64,000 nucleotides of DNA from Alphaproteobacteria bacterium (GCA_030425185.1 JAUIAU010000013.1:1-64000), one strand, 5' to 3'; counted from the stretch's first letter, positions 9,937 through 18,035 are shown. The notes: generated by a model not told the origin, from the letters alone. A program made the numbers and translations.

Positions 9937-10440
9937 TCAATCAAGCGTGACGTCGATTTCCACCAACTGCCACACGCTGCGTGACAACGCGAGGTCGGTT
10001 CGGTAGGTCTCGTCGGCATCGAACGGGTAGAGTATCCAGAGCGGCCCCTTCTCGCGCAGCGAGAACGGCTGACCGTCGCGGCGGGTGGCGACGATCGGGA
10101 ACTCCGGCTCGACGGCCTCCAGCGGAACCTCGGTGAAATAGTCGTTCGAGGCGCGCAGGATCATCGTGCCGGACCGCGCCGTGACCCCGGCGTCCGCCAG
10201 CACGCTCTGCAGGGACGGACCGCTGAAGGTCTCGGCTCCGGTCGTCCACGGGGTAGCGGTCGTGAACTGCACTTGCGGCAGGGCCTCGAGATCGGCGCGG
10301 GCATAGGCAACACTGCACGGTTCGCTGTCCGGGGCGGCGATCCGGGCCTGCAACAGGACCTCCGGATCCGACCCGGCCTGCGCGGTAACGGCGCCGAGCG
10401 ACAGCAAAATGCAACAAGCAAATCTGAAGACTCGGCTCAT
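9937..10440 (-). CDS. Secreted pseudo-molybdopterin (SUOX-fold-like) sensor protein
   Basis: This 167-residue protein has a Sec signal peptide (hydrophobic residues about 5-20, cleavage near AQA). The mature part resembles a short Oxidored_molyb/SUOX-fold domain: TPWTTGAETFSGPSLQSVL in the Moco-binding region and EKGPLWILYPFD near the end. In YedY-type enzymes a Mo-ligating cysteine lies four residues before the tryptophan (CVEAW). Here that position is threonine, so Mo binding is unlikely. It is 1 nt upstream of the kinase gene and paralogous to the protein at 39206-39736. I infer a periplasmic sensing partner for the kinase. Confidence 0.72.
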   Translation of the reverse strand: MSRVFRFACCILLSLGAVTAQAGSDPEVLLQARIAAPDSEPCSVAYARADLEALPQVQFTTATPWTTGAETFSGPSLQSVLADAGVTARSGTMILRASNDYFTEVPLEAVEPEFPIVATRRDGQPFSLREKGPLWILYPFDADETYRTDLALSRSVWQLVEIDVTLD

Positions 10441-10479
10441 GGGTTAGGCTCCTCAACACAAACAAGATACCGGCCCACT

Positions 10480-10521
10480 CTATAGTATAGGCGCAGGCGC
10501 GTTGTTCATATCTTTGGATAT
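10480..10521. promoter_or_regulatory. Operator-like inverted repeats in the divergent promoter region
   Basis: Two perfect inverted repeats lie between the divergent periplasmic-protein and response-regulator genes: CTATA-G-TATAG at 10480-10490 and ATATC-TTTG-GATAT at 10508-10521. The second contains TATCCAAA on the minus strand, a word also found upstream of the signalling genes at 13251, 39080 and 39125. They are likely binding sites for one of the LuxR-type regulators encoded here. Confidence 0.5.
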
Positions 10522-10566
10522 TCCCGGCTGGACCAACTAACTTCGCCCTGCATCTTTGGGGCGGAC

Positions 10567-10577
10567 GGGGGGGGGGG
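10567..10577. repeat. G11 homopolymer tract upstream of a response regulator
   Basis: Eleven consecutive G residues lie 42 nt before the ATG of the LuxR-type regulator at 10620. Runs of this length are prone to slippage and may change promoter spacing or leader structure. It could also be a sequencing-length error. Confidence 0.7.
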
Positions 10578-10619
10578 CACGAAGCACGCCCCGCGCCAAG
10601 CACAAGAACGAGGCAGAGC

Positions 10620-11294
10620 ATGGTCAACGAACAGCAAGAGACGCGCGGCAAGACCGCCGCGGGGTCCGGTCCTGCAGGCTTGTCCCTGCTGATCGCCGAC
10701 GATCATGTCCTGCTGCTGGACGCCGTGACCCAGAAACTGTCGCAGGAGCCCGACATCACCCTCGACGTGGTGACGGACTACGACAGCGCGGTCGCGCGGC
10801 TCGATGCGCATGGCCCTTATGATGTCCTGCTGCTCGACGTGCGGATGCCCGGGATGGAGGGCCTCTCCAGCATCCAGAACGTTGTCGAGCGCAACCGGCC
10901 CGGCGTGACCGCGATCTTCTCGGGCGAGGTCTCGCCCAGCGTGGTGCGGAAGTGCATCGAGACCGGCGCGCGCGGGTACGTCCCCAAGTCGATCAGCCTG
11001 AACTCGCTGTCGAACATCATCCGGCTCCTCGCGTCGGGGCAGGTCTTCCTGCCTGCCGACATCAGCCTTGGCCGGAAGCGTCCGGGGGCTTCCGAAGCGG
11101 CGCGCAGCATCACCGACCGCGAGGTCCTGACCCTGCAGCTGGTGGCCGAGGGCAAGACCAACAAGGAAATCGCCTATGCGCTCGATGCCACGGAAATGAC
11201 CGTGAAGATGATCATGCGCCAGGTATGCACGAAACTGGATGCAAAGAATCGCGCCCACGCGACGGCAATTGCCAAGGCGCAGGGCTTCATTTGA
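10620..11294 (+). CDS. LuxR/NarL-type response regulator
   Basis: This 224-residue protein has a complete receiver domain with LLIADDH at residues 21-27, phospho-acceptor Asp in LLLDVRMPG, and the conserved Lys in YVPKSIS. A C-terminal LuxR helix-turn-helix follows (TDREVLTLQLVAEGKTNKEIA). It is divergent from the pseudo-oxidoreductase and hybrid kinase genes, which suggests it is their output regulator. A close paralogue lies at 38307-38972 in the same divergent arrangement. GAGG lies 7 nt before the ATG. The G11 tract lies in its leader or promoter. Confidence 0.9.
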   Translation: MVNEQQETRGKTAAGSGPAGLSLLIADDHVLLLDAVTQKLSQEPDITLDVVTDYDSAVARLDAHGPYDVLLLDVRMPGMEGLSSIQNVVERNRPGVTAIFSGEVSPSVVRKCIETGARGYVPKSISLNSLSNIIRLLASGQVFLPADISLGRKRPGASEAARSITDREVLTLQLVAEGKTNKEIAYALDATEMTVKMIMRQVCTKLDAKNRAHATAIAKAQGFI

Positions 11295-11488
11295 GCAATC
11301 CCATGTGCGGCGATCTTTGGACTACAGCCTTAATTTCCGTGGACACGGGGTCATGTGGATAAGTATGTTAATAATGTAAGGAAGGATCTGAACACGTTTC
11401 CCTGTTCACCCGAGAATTTGCTCTTCTCGCCTCACAGCCTTACATTCCTGCACTCGACCTGGGCAGCGCTTGCGCTGCCCATTTTTTT
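11295..11488 (+). ncRNA. Candidate small RNA or structured 3' region in an AT-rich gap
   Basis: The 334-nt gap from 11295 to 11628 is far more AT-rich than its surroundings and holds no convincing gene. It contains a perfect hairpin CGAGAA-N7-TTCTCG at 11411-11429 and ends at a strong intrinsic terminator (11461-11488). That layout suits a small RNA of roughly 100-130 nt, or the structured 3' end of the regulator transcript. A perfect DnaA-box sequence TGTGGATAA lies at 11354-11362. No known RNA family was recognised. The stretch from 11489 to 11628 shows no further feature. Confidence 0.35.
11461..11488 (+). terminator. Strong Rho-independent terminator
   Basis: The stem GGGCAGCGC pairs with GCGCTGCCC around a TT centre (probably opening to a 7-bp stem with a 6-nt loop). 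An A and seven T residues follow. It is the clearest intrinsic terminator in the window and lies 167 nt beyond the response regulator stop codon. Confidence 0.88.
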
Positions 11489-11628
11489 GGTTGGGATTGA
11501 ATTCGGGGAAATGAGAACCGCATGTTCCGGAATCTCCATGACATGAAGATTCCGTTCTCGGGATAGGAGAAACCTGGAAAAAGGGTCAGGCCCGCATGCC
11601 TGCGGAGACCAGGCCGGACCGCTCGGCC

Positions 11629-12168
11629 CTAGTGGCGCAACGCCGCCGTGGCGGGGCGCCCGGACGCCCGGCGGACCGCCCCGGTCGGGAACATGACGAC
11701 CGTGGTGTCCTGTTCCAGCATGCGCTTCTGCCAGATGACGTTGTTGGCGCAGGCCTGCGACAGCAGGTCGAGCGTCTCCAGCACGGGGCCGGGCAGGGCG
11801 ATCGTGGCGTCGCAGATCGGCAGCCTGTAGCTGTCGGTCGAGTTCTGCGTGAACCCTTTCGTGTGGACCAGGATGACCATCAGGCGCGGATTGGCCTGCC
11901 GGACCGAGATCAGGTCATCGACCACCGCATTGAGCGACTTGAACGAGTCCAGATCGACCAGCAGAACGCCCCCGGCCGGGGCGATCTGCGACAGGAACGA
12001 GGCGTCGCGCAGGTGGGACACCTCCCGCAGCCCTGCGCTGAGCAGGGAGGCGAGGTCGAAGAACTCCGGCGCCAGCGCGCGCTTTGCGCTCCACACGAAG
12101 ATCGTCGACGGCACGGGCGCATCGACCGACACGTCCGACCGACCTCTTCCGAAAACATTCCATCGCAT
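11629..12168 (-). CDS. Degenerate receiver-like hypothetical protein
   Basis: This 179-residue protein has alternating hydrophobic strands that suggest a receiver-like fold (TIFVWSAK, GGVLLVDLDSF, PRLMVILVH, ATIALPGP). The canonical acidic pair and lysine are absent. It has no DNA-binding domain. The DLD sequence mirrors CIADLDTL of the neighbouring LuxR-type regulator, so the two may share a pseudo-receiver ancestor. It lies 37 nt downstream of that regulator in the same direction and is probably co-transcribed. It may be a protein-interaction module or decoy; the function is unknown. Confidence 0.6.
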   Translation of the reverse strand: MRWNVFGRGRSDVSVDAPVPSTIFVWSAKRALAPEFFDLASLLSAGLREVSHLRDASFLSQIAPAGGVLLVDLDSFKSLNAVVDDLISVRQANPRLMVILVHTKGFTQNSTDSYRLPICDATIALPGPVLETLDLLSQACANNVIWQKRMLEQDTTVVMFPTGAVRRASGRPATAALRH

Positions 12169-12205
12169 GGGCTTCGCTCCTTCGATCTGGACGGGCAGCG
12201 GGCGT

Positions 12206-12898
12206 TCAGAACGCGCCGGTCGACATCATCCGGCTGTCGATGGCCGGGCTCGGCCGCCGGAACATCGGGCGGAGCGGGCGCTGGAAGTCGTCCATCGACA
12301 TCATGACTTCGACGACGCGCAGGATCGCGGACGCCCGGTTCGGCGCGTCCAGCTTCTGCCGGAGGTTGCGCACGTGCATCTTCACGGTCGCCTCGGCCAG
12401 ACGGGTGCCCTTGGCGATTTCCTTGTCGGTCAGGCCCTTGCAGACGAGGCGCAGGATGTCCTCTTCCCGGGCCGTCAGCGCATGGATGTTGCAGGCGTAC
12501 TGGACCACGGAATCCGGGATGACATCCGCGCGGCCGTCGCCGTCGAGCAGCGACAGGACCGAAACGAAGAAGCGATCCAGTTCGAGGCTTTCATTCCGGT
12601 TCACCCAGGTCTTCACTGCCGGGAACCCGTCGGCCCGCACACGTGTCTGGTCGATCCGGTCGTAGATGATGAAGAACGGGGTTGCGTACGACAGGGCCCG
12701 CAGCTTTGCGAGGTTTTCCGCCCCGCCGGCCTGAAGCGTATCGAGATCCGCGATGCAGGCCATCATTTCACCGTCGCGCCACAGCGAAACGAGTTCGGAA
12801 ATCGTTTCGACGACAATCACGCGATCGCGGGATTGGGCGTCGGCGAGGGACAGGAGGCGGGCCGACGTATCAAGATCTCGTGTTACCAGAGCAATCAT
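12206..12898 (-). CDS. LuxR-family regulator with a pseudo-receiver domain
   Basis: This 230-residue protein has an N-terminal receiver-like region (MIALVTRDLD, MACIADLDTL, FFIIYDRI) that lacks the normal acidic pair and the conserved lysine. A clear LuxR HTH follows at about residues 145-200 (TAREEDILRLVCKGLTDKEIA). A 30-residue basic tail follows the HTH. AAGG lies 8 nt before the ATG. It is divergent from the hybrid kinase at 13419 across about 520 nt that contain palindromes. It likely binds DNA without classic phosphorylation, or is controlled by protein contact. Confidence 0.82.
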   Translation of the reverse strand: MIALVTRDLDTSARLLSLADAQSRDRVIVVETISELVSLWRDGEMMACIADLDTLQAGGAENLAKLRALSYATPFFIIYDRIDQTRVRADGFPAVKTWVNRNESLELDRFFVSVLSLLDGDGRADVIPDSVVQYACNIHALTAREEDILRLVCKGLTDKEIAKGTRLAEATVKMHVRNLRQKLDAPNRASAILRVVEVMMSMDDFQRPLRPMFRRPSPAIDSRMMSTGAF

Positions 12899-13418
12899 AT
12901 TATCACCTTCTGTCCGTTACGCTTCTTTTCTTGCTATCGAACTATAGGCCCCGCACAAAAGCGGTATACCCTATCGTCCGATAGCCCGGATTTCCGAAGG
13001 GGTTTCGGAAGGTGCAGATCGTATCGCCGGGGTGGTCGTTTGCGCTGCTATTCGTGCTCAACTGGCGCTTGCAGGCCCCGATCAGAAGATTCGCAACGAA
13101 TACATGATTGCCCGTCGCAGGCGGCGTTCGAATCGGTGCGCGAGAGGGGCGCTGTCGCCGTTGTCATAAAACAGACGCGAGTGCCGAGAGGCCAATTCAG
13201 CGGATTTACCGGAAAGATCAGCCGGGGATATATGAAAGCAACTCCGGACGTATCCAAAGACACTCTATCCTAAGTTGATTGCCCTGCGCGAAAAGCGTCG
13301 GACATGGGCGCGGCGGGGGGCGCTCGGCACTCGGCAAGCGCATGCCGACGGGCAGGCGACCGGTTTGCACCCCGGGTTTGGGTCCGATATGCGCCGGCGG
13401 GCCGAAGGTGCGGGACGA
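12899..13418. other. Long intergenic region between divergent signalling genes
   Basis: This stretch holds no supported gene. It is relatively AT-rich around 12900-12985 and 13075-13275. It contains the palindromes listed at 12934-12984 and two TATCC half-sites at 13251-13270 (TATCCAAAGA and TATCC). Weak frames in it use codons unlike neighbouring genes. It probably carries promoters for both flanking genes. Confidence 0.6.
12934..12984. promoter_or_regulatory. CTAT-type palindromic operator candidates
   Basis: CTAT-N6-ATAG lies at 12934-12947 and the perfect palindrome CTATCG-TC-CGATAG at 12971-12984. Both lie just upstream of the LuxR-family regulator gene (start 12898) and are 14 bp long. 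The motif resembles the CTATCC-AAAA-GGATAG element at 39079-39094 and the CTATA-G-TATAG element at 10480, which suggests one regulator family acts at all three loci. Confidence 0.5.
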
Positions 13419-15581
13419 ATGGACCAGCAGGACAACACCGTTGCTCCCCCGAAAGCGCGGGCAGGCCCGGTCAGGCCCTACGGAGTCCTGACCTATCGTC
13501 AGCGCGTTCTGGTGCGCCTTGCAGCGCTGGTGCCGGCAATCGTCGGGCTGGTCGTGGCCGTCCTGATCGGGATCGGCATAGATCGGGACGAGCGCCGGGC
13601 GCATGTCGAGGATCATGCCGCGCTGGCCGGCGACCTGATCGACTCGCGGCTCGACAAGCTGCGGGACCTGGCCGAGTTCTGCGCCACGGCCCCGGAACTG
13701 ACGCGGGACTTCGACCTCGACCGGCTTGCGCAGACCTGCGGCCGGTACGCCCGGAGCCTGCGAAGCTGGTTTGTCGTGGTCGCGCTGGGCGACCAGCATG
13801 AGCAGATCATCAACACCCAGTCCAACGCACCCGAGGTCCTGCCGCGTTACCCCCGCACGCGCGAGCACGTCCAGTTGATCGCCACCGAGACCCGGTCGCG
13901 GCAGAGCGGCCGCGCCGAGATCAGCGACATTTTCGGCGGCCGGATTTATGTTGGCGGCATCATCGCGGCGGGTCGCTACACGCGGATGGCCGATGGCAGA
14001 CCTGCGATGGTCTATGTCGGACGCGCGACCGAGAGCCTCTATGCCGAACTGTTCCGGGTCCTCATCGAAGACCAGCACGCGCTTGTGGTGATCGACGGCG
14101 CAGGCCGGGTGGTGGGCGCGTCCCCGCAGGCCGGCCGCTTCGTCGGGGCGGACCTGCCCGACTGGATGAAGGAGCGCGTTGCCGCGGGGCGGCCCGGGTC
14201 CGTACTTGCCCAGCCGGGCTCGGGATCAGCCCCCTATCTCTGGAACGTCGGGTTCTCCCCGCTCGACGTGGCCGAGGGCTGGATGATGGTTTCGGCGGAA
14301 CGGTCCGGTCATATCGGCCTCCGCTGGTCGCTTTTGTCGGAACAGTCCGCGATCGCGGCGGGCGGGTTCGGCATCACGCTGCTGCTGCTCTGGCTGGTCG
14401 GGTATCGGGCGCAAACGGCGGCGCGGCTCGCCCGGGCCGACCGGGCCGAGGCCGAGGCGCTGCAGCGCGACCGCGAGAAGTCCCGGTTCCTCGCCTCCTT
14501 TGCCCATGACATCCGGGGGCCGATGGTCGGCCTGCTCGGCACGCTCGAGGCATTGCGCGCGACGATCCGGCCGCCGGTCCCCGAACTGGACGGGGCCGAG
14601 CGCACGGCCGAGAACCTGCTGCAACTGATCGACGACATCCTAGAGTTGTCCTTTCTCGGCTCGGGCGAGATGCGACTGACCCCGACGCCCGTGGATCTCA
14701 GGCGGATGGGCCGGGACGTTCTCGACGGCCTCGAGCCGCTCGCGACCGCGAGGGGGCTGGCGTTGCAGCTCAACATTGCCCCGCCCCGCCTGCCGATGGT
14801 CGAGGTGGACCGCGTCCGCCTGCAACAGGTGCTCGCCAATCTCGTCTCGAACGGCGTCAAGTACACGCGCGCAGGCTCGGTGACGCTTCAGATCACCTCG
14901 CGCGAGATCTCCCGGGCCGAGGTCAGCGTCCGGTTCGAGATCCGCGACACCGGCGTGGGCATCGCGCCGGAGCTGATGTCCAACATCTTCAAGGAATACG
15001 GACGTCTGGAGCAGCCCCCGGGAAACCAGCAACCGGGCTTCGGCCTCGGCCTCGCGATCTGCATGCGCATCCTCCGGGCGATGGGATCGCGCCTCGACGT
15101 GCACAGCACGCCCGGCGAGGGCTCGACCTTCTTCTTCGATCTCCGGCTGCCGGTCAGGCCGGCCTCCGGCGCGGCCGAGGACGACGCATCCCTGTCGGGC
15201 CAGACAATTCTCTTTGCCGAGGACGAACCGGCCATCGCGGCCCTGACGCAACGAAAGCTGGAAGGCCGGGGCGCGACGGTCGTTCACGTGCCGGACGGCA
15301 CCGCCGCCCGCGCCGCGCTCGAGACGCTGACGCCCGATCTCCTGCTGCTCGATCTGCAGATGCCGGGCCTCGACGGGCTGACCCTGCTGCGCCAGCTTCG
15401 CGCAGAACCGGGCGCGCGGCCGTTCCCGATCTTCATCCTGACCTCGCATATCGGCGACCTTAGGGCCGAGGAGGCCAGGACGGCAGGCGCGGATGCGACT
15501 TTCACCAAGCCGGTGCAGGTCGAGGTCGTCGCGGCGGAACTGAGGCGGTGGCGCACCCGGCAGGAGCCCGTCGCGCGCTGA
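13419..15581 (+). CDS. Membrane hybrid histidine kinase with Cache-like sensor and receiver
   Basis: This protein of about 720 residues has TM1 near residues 35-57, a periplasmic double-Cache-like sensor of roughly 240 residues, and TM2 near 315-335. HisKA (FAHDIRGPMVGLL), a full HATPase (NLVSNGVKYT, DTGVGI, GFGLGLAI) and a C-terminal receiver (ILFAEDE, LLLDLQMPG, TKPVQ) follow. Downstream signalling should therefore go through the receiver and a separate Hpt protein. The ATG at 13419 is chosen because the upstream frame (from a TTG at 13275, with another ATG at 13389) is non-coding in composition. The start is not certain. It is divergent from the pseudo-receiver LuxR gene. Confidence 0.85.
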   Translation: MDQQDNTVAPPKARAGPVRPYGVLTYRQRVLVRLAALVPAIVGLVVAVLIGIGIDRDERRAHVEDHAALAGDLIDSRLDKLRDLAEFCATAPELTRDFDLDRLAQTCGRYARSLRSWFVVVALGDQHEQIINTQSNAPEVLPRYPRTREHVQLIATETRSRQSGRAEISDIFGGRIYVGGIIAAGRYTRMADGRPAMVYVGRATESLYAELFRVLIEDQHALVVIDGAGRVVGASPQAGRFVGADLPDWMKERVAAGRPGSVLAQPGSGSAPYLWNVGFSPLDVAEGWMMVSAERSGHIGLRWSLLSEQSAIAAGGFGITLLLLWLVGYRAQTAARLARADRAEAEALQRDREKSRFLASFAHDIRGPMVGLLGTLEALRATIRPPVPELDGAERTAENLLQLIDDILELSFLGSGEMRLTPTPVDLRRMGRDVLDGLEPLATARGLALQLNIAPPRLPMVEVDRVRLQQVLANLVSNGVKYTRAGSVTLQITSREISRAEVSVRFEIRDTGVGIAPELMSNIFKEYGRLEQPPGNQQPGFGLGLAICMRILRAMGSRLDVHSTPGEGSTFFFDLRLPVRPASGAAEDDASLSGQTILFAEDEPAIAALTQRKLEGRGATVVHVPDGTAARAALETLTPDLLLLDLQMPGLDGLTLLRQLRAEPGARPFPIFILTSHIGDLRAEEARTAGADATFTKPVQVEVVAAELRRWRTRQEPVAR

Positions 15582-15590
15582 GGCCCCGCG

Positions 15591-16175
15591 TCAGCGGCGC
15601 AGCAGGCCCGTCAGGCGGAACGTGCCGCGCGTGCCGGAGGGGGCCGGCGGCTCCGGGTCCTCGGGCACCGGGTCGCCCCCGGCGGGCTCCGGGTCTTCCA
15701 TCCGGGACGCGTCTGGACCGTCCTCTACCGGCGTCCCGGTCGGCGCCGCGTGCGGGGCCACCGACTCGGGCGGCGCATCGGGCGCGCGCACCGGGGCCTC
15801 CGTCAGCACGCCGATCCCCTGCAACAGGTGCAGGTGCCGCGCGAGGGTCTCCAGCGCCGCTGCATCGCCGCTCAGGCGGGGGAAGGCGAGCGCCAGCGCC
15901 GCACGCTCGATATCGGCCTCGGTCACGCCGTCCTCGTCGGTCTTCCTGCGGGCCGCGAGGTAGTCGCCGACCTCGATGAGCCCGGAGACATAGCTGCGCA
16001 TGGCCCGGGTCAGGCCCGGCGCCGCCGGGTCGAGGCCCGCGGACAGATCGAGCAGCGAGGTCTGCGCCCCGTCCCGAAGGCAGAGCAGCGACGCGACGGT
16101 CCCATCGCGGGACCGTCCTTCCAGGAACAGGCCCGCGTCGAGCAGGCCCGGGATGTCATCGAGCGGCAAGTCCAT
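15591..16175 (-). CDS. Hypothetical protein downstream of bactofilin
   Basis: I do not recognise this 194-residue protein. The first 130 residues are predicted mostly helical and leucine/alanine rich. The tail after residue 130 is rich in Pro, Glu and Asp and looks disordered, ending in a basic TGLLRR. There is no signal peptide or membrane segment. GAGG precedes the ATG at 16175. It starts 38 nt after the bactofilin gene, so the two are likely co-transcribed and could act together at a cytoskeletal scaffold. Confidence 0.6.
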   Translation of the reverse strand: MDLPLDDIPGLLDAGLFLEGRSRDGTVASLLCLRDGAQTSLLDLSAGLDPAAPGLTRAMRSYVSGLIEVGDYLAARRKTDEDGVTEADIERAALALAFPRLSGDAAALETLARHLHLLQGIGVLTEAPVRAPDAPPESVAPHAAPTGTPVEDGPDASRMEDPEPAGGDPVPEDPEPPAPSGTRGTFRLTGLLRR

Positions 16176-16213
16176 GTCAGGGCATCCTCGTTGCGGCAGC
16201 GGTCGGGACGGGC

Positions 16214-16759
16214 TCAGCCGTCATCCTCGTCTTGGTGGTCATGGTCCGCATCCGCGTGCTGTTCGGTGTCGGGATCCTCGGTAACCGTCGGCGCTTCGAT
16301 GCGCGGCACGTCGCCCCGGCGATGGATGCCGCCGTCGAAATGCGCCCCGGACTCGATCGCGATGGTCTGCTGGAAGATGTCGCCCTCGACGCGGGCGGTG
16401 GAGGCCAGACGCACCTTGAGGCCCGTGATCTTGCCCGAGACATGACCGTTCACGACGATGCTGTCGGCGGTGATCTCGCCTTCGATCACGGCGGTCTCGC
16501 CGACGTTCAGGCGATGCGCTTCGATATCGCCCTTCACCCGGCCTTCGATGTCGATCTCTCCCGAGGTCCGCACCTGGCCGGTCACCGTCATGTCCGCCGA
16601 GATGAACGACGGCGCAACGCGCCCGGTTTCGGGGGCGCGCGCCTCGGGCGAGGCCGCGGCGCGGGACGGGGGCATGGGCGGCCGCGGGACGGGCGCGCGC
16701 GGGTAGCTGTCGCCCGGGCTGACAGGGTCCGGGCCATTCGATCTGGGTTTCGAGAACAT
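16214..16759 (-). CDS. Bactofilin family polymer-forming protein
   Basis: This 181-residue protein has a proline-rich disordered N-terminus (about 45 residues) and a bactofilin (DUF583) core. The repeating beta-helix pattern is visible as SFISADMTVTGQVRTSGEIDI, VKGDIEAHRLNVGETAVIEG and GKITGLKVRLASTARVEGDI. The tail is acidic and His/Asp rich. Bactofilins self-assemble without nucleotide into filaments that position envelope enzymes. The acidic tail is unusual but has no known role. The start at 16759 has AAGGA about 10 nt upstream. Confidence 0.88.
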   Translation of the reverse strand: MFSKPRSNGPDPVSPGDSYPRAPVPRPPMPPSRAAASPEARAPETGRVAPSFISADMTVTGQVRTSGEIDIEGRVKGDIEAHRLNVGETAVIEGEITADSIVVNGHVSGKITGLKVRLASTARVEGDIFQQTIAIESGAHFDGGIHRRGDVPRIEAPTVTEDPDTEQHADADHDHQDEDDG

Positions 16760-17049
16760 CGCCGACGTGTCCTTTGTTCATGACGGCCGCACGGCGGCCG
16801 CAAGTCCTCCACTCCTGCTCGTCGGTCCGGTCACACCGTCTCCGGCGGTCGCTCCGAGGGGTCTCGGGCCGACGGCCTCCGCGCTGTTTTCTCCGGCTCC
16901 ATCTTGATGCCCGCGCCGGTTCCGCTTGTCAGCCCGTCTGAAAGATACCCGAAAAGATAGGACCTTAGGGCCGGATTGCCGGGTGCGCGGGCGGCGCTTA
17001 GCGTTTGAATCTTGCTGCGTGCCGACGGGGCTGTCCCGGTCCCCGCGCG

Positions 17050-17718
17050 ATGTCCGACGCGGACCGGGCGCAGGCAAGTGAAAGCGGTCGGGCAGGGATG
17101 CAGACGGATGCGGGGTCGCCCGTGATCACGACACTGGCGCAAGAAACGCGGTCTCTGCCCAGCGAACTCGACGGTTTCGTGACCGGCATCCTCGTTGCCC
17201 CGGCCGCCATAGAAGGGGACGAATGGACGGACGTCCTGATCGCGTCCTTCGATCCCGACCTCACCGACACGCCGGAGAAGCGGCACCGGATCCGGGACAT
17301 GCTGCTGCGCCATCACGACGAGCTTGCCGCCGACCTCGACGGCCGGGCGTGCTTCCGGCCGGTCTTCGAGACCGGCAGCGACGGGACGATCATCTGGGAG
17401 ACGTGGCTGCGCGGCTTCTGCCGGTCGATGCCGCTCCGGGATGACGCGTGGATGGGGTTCGTCCGCGACGCGGCCCCGACCGCGCTGGCGGCGCTGGAAA
17501 TCCTGATGCTCTTTCACGAGCTGGAAAGCGGCAGCGGGGACTTTTCCGATGCCGAGGCCGATCTGGCCCAGGCGCAGGCGCCGGGCCTGATCCCGGACCT
17601 CGTCCTGCTGATCCTGAAGGAGTCGCGCAAGCGGGTCTGCCTCGGGGATCTCGGGCTGCAGCCGTCGGCCCGGGTCATTCCCTTTCCGCGCAGGTCGGCC
17701 TCCGGCACCAACCGCTGA
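17050..17718 (+). CDS. UPF0149/YecA-like protein
   Basis: This protein of about 222 residues resembles the UPF0149 (YgfB/YecA) family: LPSELDGFVTGILVAPAAI near the N-terminus, an EWTDVLIASFDP segment, and WLRGFCRSM. No C-terminal SEC-C zinc motif is present. The function in this family is poorly defined. Start codons at 17050 and 17098 are both possible and neither has a good ribosome site. The gene stands alone, with about 290 nt before it that hold no recognisable feature. Confidence 0.55.
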   Translation: MSDADRAQASESGRAGMQTDAGSPVITTLAQETRSLPSELDGFVTGILVAPAAIEGDEWTDVLIASFDPDLTDTPEKRHRIRDMLLRHHDELAADLDGRACFRPVFETGSDGTIIWETWLRGFCRSMPLRDDAWMGFVRDAAPTALAALEILMLFHELESGSGDFSDAEADLAQAQAPGLIPDLVLLILKESRKRVCLGDLGLQPSARVIPFPRRSASGTNR

Positions 17719-17824
17719 GTCGCAGTCCCGTTCCCCAAGGCGTCCGGGATATCGTCGAAAGGCGGGGGCGCCGGGTGTCATTTCGGGATTCGCCGACGAC
17801 ACGCGGGACCGCGACGTCAGAAAG

Positions 17825-17876
17825 CTGTCCACAACTCTGTGCATAACCCCTGAAACCGCCAAAAACTGTCCACAAC
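17825..17876. other. DnaA-box-like cluster in an intergenic region
   Basis: A sequence fitting the TTATNCACA DnaA consensus occurs as TGTGCATAA at 17838-17846. It is flanked by two copies of CTGTCCACAAC at 17825-17835 and 17866-17876, which differ from the consensus at two positions. They lie in the 317-nt gap 17719-18035, which has no gene. This may be a DnaA binding or titration site. The surrounding genes are not origin-associated, so it is not called an origin. Confidence 0.3.
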
Positions 17877-18035
17877 CGCCTTCCGGTCAGGTAGCGGAAC
17901 AGCCCGGTTCCCCTTTTGCTCAGAACCCGGAGAGGCCGACGCGGAACGAGCGGCCCGGTCAAGGCGCGGGACAGCGTCAGAACAAAACGAAAAGAAGCGG
18001 GTGTGCAGGCAAGGTCAGTGGGGAGACCAGCGGTG

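Noticed and set aside
9937-10440. Active molybdopterin oxidoreductase
   Set aside because: The Mo-ligating cysteine position is threonine in this copy and in the paralogue at 39206.
11355-11546. Small plus-strand open frame (63 codons) in the AT-rich gap
   Set aside because: It reads straight through the strong terminator at 11461-11488, has no ribosome site, and has no family similarity.
13048-13263. 71-codon minus-strand open frame between the divergent signalling genes
   Set aside because: It has poor codon usage, no ribosome site, and overlaps the TATCC elements.
17825-17876. Chromosomal replication origin
   Set aside because: Only one box fits the consensus. No AT-rich unwinding region and no origin-linked genes are nearby.
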